DNA of 6,695 nucleotides from Legionella genomosp. 1 (GTDB taxonomy: Bacteria > Pseudomonadota > Gammaproteobacteria > Legionellales > Legionellaceae). Of this stretch, positions 6,099 to 6,695 are shown piece after piece. Both the position numbers and the translations under genes were made by a program. The notes beneath the pieces are model-generated. The model saw only the letters and a list, made by a program, of their open reading frames with translations. It was not told the DNA's origin and did no database searches. The stretch covers positions 1 through 6,695 of the forward strand of contig CAMDMN010000123.1 in the NCBI GenBank assembly GCA_945901965.1, in the 5' to 3' direction. Numbering within the stretch: position 1 is the stretch's first letter; every line of letters starts with the position of its first letter.

Positions 6099-6530
6099 TT
6101 AAATTAGCATTTCAAATAATGCGCCAACCAAAAAAACAATAAAAATAATAAATAAAATCTTTAAACCTAGATGTAATCCTTCACGATCTTGATTAGAATT
6201 TTTTTTAATAGGATTAGTATATTGAATTTCAGGTTTAAAAATTTGTTTTTCTATGCTGTTAGAAGTTAAATAAGCAATAAATATAAAAGTACATTCTATT
6301 ATAGTAAATATAAGTAAAATTATCCTACGGGCACCATGCTCTGAGTAATTATAATTATCAACAAACCATTCACTCCAGGTTACAATAAATGAAGGTACAT
6401 TATAGACCCAATCAAACATTAAATATGGTAACATATACAAAACAAAACCCAATAAAGCAAGGCTTATAATCATTGATAGCATAGCAATAATAAAGACTTT
6501 ATGATTTCTTTCGTAACGATCAATTTCCAT
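6099..6530 (-). CDS. Small three-helix membrane protein of unknown function
   Basis: No family is recognised. The 143-residue product has three strongly hydrophobic segments at about 12-38, 69-89 and 121-142. The stretch between the first two (39-68) carries aromatic and acidic residues (WVYNVPSFIVTWSEWFVDNY) and the sequence YSEHGARRIILLIF. The stretch between helices two and three is polar and lysine/asparagine-rich (about 90-118). The positive-inside rule suggests a cytoplasmic N-terminus, with residues 39-68 on the periplasmic side. Helix one is too long and lacks the cleavage site of a typical secretory signal. The ATG at 6530 has only a weak AAAGA ribosome binding site six bases upstream. 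It lies 58 nt upstream of the Sel1-like gene on the same strand and is likely cotranscribed with it. Confidence 0.7.
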   Translation of the reverse strand: MEIDRYERNHKVFIIAMLSMIISLALLGFVLYMLPYLMFDWVYNVPSFIVTWSEWFVDNYNYSEHGARRIILLIFTIIECTFIFIAYLTSNSIEKQIFKPEIQYTNPIKKNSNQDREGLHLGLKILFIIFIVFLVGALFEMLI

Positions 6531-6555
6531 ATTAATCTTTGGTTACCTTATATTA

Positions 6556-6561
6556 ATTATA
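6556..6561 (-). promoter_or_regulatory. Candidate -10 element upstream of the membrane-protein gene
   Basis: A perfect TATAAT reads on the minus strand at 6561-6556, about 26 nt before the ATG at 6530. The region 16-18 nt further upstream is an A-run (minus strand AAGAAAAAAG) with no good -35 hexamer. A TG is present but one base too far for the extended -10 position. It would drive the membrane-protein and Sel1-like genes together. Confidence 0.35.
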
Positions 6562-6589
6562 TTCATGAAATGTAACTTTTTTCTTAAGT

Positions 6590-6661
6590 CCCAAGGTACG
6601 TCATACCGAGTTTCCCAAGGCACGTCATCCCGAGTTTCCTAAGTCACGTCATCCCGAGTGC
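6590..6661 (+). repeat. Three 24-nt direct tandem repeats
   Basis: Units run 6590-6613, 6614-6637 and 6638-6661 with no spacers. Units 2 and 3 share an identical 15-mer CACGTCATCCCGAGT (6621-6635 and 6645-6659); unit 1 has TACGTCATACCGAGT at 6597-6611, two changes. The flank of each unit is CCCAAGG, CCCAAGG or CCTAAGT. The last unit runs directly into a longer repeat. The base composition is clearly more G+C-rich than the nearby genes. It is a run of copies of one repeat end, not a CRISPR array. Confidence 0.75.
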
Positions 6662-6695
6662 AACGAGGGATCTCAGAAATTGGTACCGTGCTACG
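6645..6695 (+). repeat. Dispersed-type repeat with ATCCC/GGGAT hairpin (cut by window edge)
   Basis: From 6645 the last tandem unit continues as a stem-loop: ATCCCGAG (6651-6658), loop TGCAA (6659-6663), CGAGGGAT (6664-6671). The five outer pairs are perfect, then GA faces GA as a tandem mismatch, then one G-C pair closes the loop. The sequence continues as CTCAGAAATTGGTACCGTGC to near the window end, with no gene. The GTCATCCCGAG...GAGGGATCTC form resembles repeats scattered through many bacterial genomes. Its copy number here cannot be judged from one window. Confidence 0.55.

Noticed and set aside
6590..6661. Possible CRISPR array
   Set aside because: The 24-nt units are contiguous with no unique spacers, diverge from one another, and the last merges into a dispersed-type repeat.

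Overview
The window is AT-rich DNA, roughly one third G+C by eye, with tightly packed genes. The gene families are gammaproteobacterial: a Pseudomonas/Legionella-type hypoxanthine-guanine phosphoribosyltransferase (Hpt), a methyltransferase of the family usually found between gloB and rnhA, and the type IV pilus genes pilB, pilC and pilD. Low G+C together with the look of Hpt, PilB and the Sel1-like protein suggests a Legionellales-type bacterium (Legionella/Aquicella/Coxiella relatives). That placement is an inference from remembered family features, not from a search.

Layout. Positions 1-70 are a dispersed-type intergenic repeat that abuts, and supplies the stop codon of, hpt (68-628, minus). 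Next comes a class I SAM-dependent methyltransferase-fold gene (712-1461, minus). A divergent intergenic region (1462-1618) holds candidate promoters for both directions and short direct repeats. The plus-strand operon pilB-pilC-pilD follows (1619-5405), with a 5-nt gap between pilB and pilC and a TAATG overlap between pilC and pilD. A long imperfect hairpin covers the pilD stop codon. Two minus-strand genes converge on pilD: a Sel1/TPR-like helical protein (5447-6040) and, upstream of it, a small three-helix membrane protein (6099-6530). The right edge (6590-6695) holds three 24-nt tandem repeats running into a second, unrelated dispersed repeat.

How the genes work together. PilB (extension ATPase), PilC (inner-membrane platform) and PilD (prepilin peptidase/N-methyltransferase) form the cytoplasmic and inner-membrane core that builds type IV pili. 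PilD usually also processes type II secretion pseudopilins. No pilin gene (pilA) lies in the window, and coaE, often found after pilD in gammaproteobacteria, is absent there. Hpt is purine salvage and has no evident functional link to the pilus genes. The two convergent genes have no assignable function.

I do not see a convincing new multi-gene system. The most interesting item is regulatory. The strongest Shine-Dalgarno sequence in the window lies inside the end of pilB, 28 nt from the pilC start. A 7-bp GUAA-tetraloop hairpin exactly fills the gap, so folding would leave a normal 9-nt spacing.
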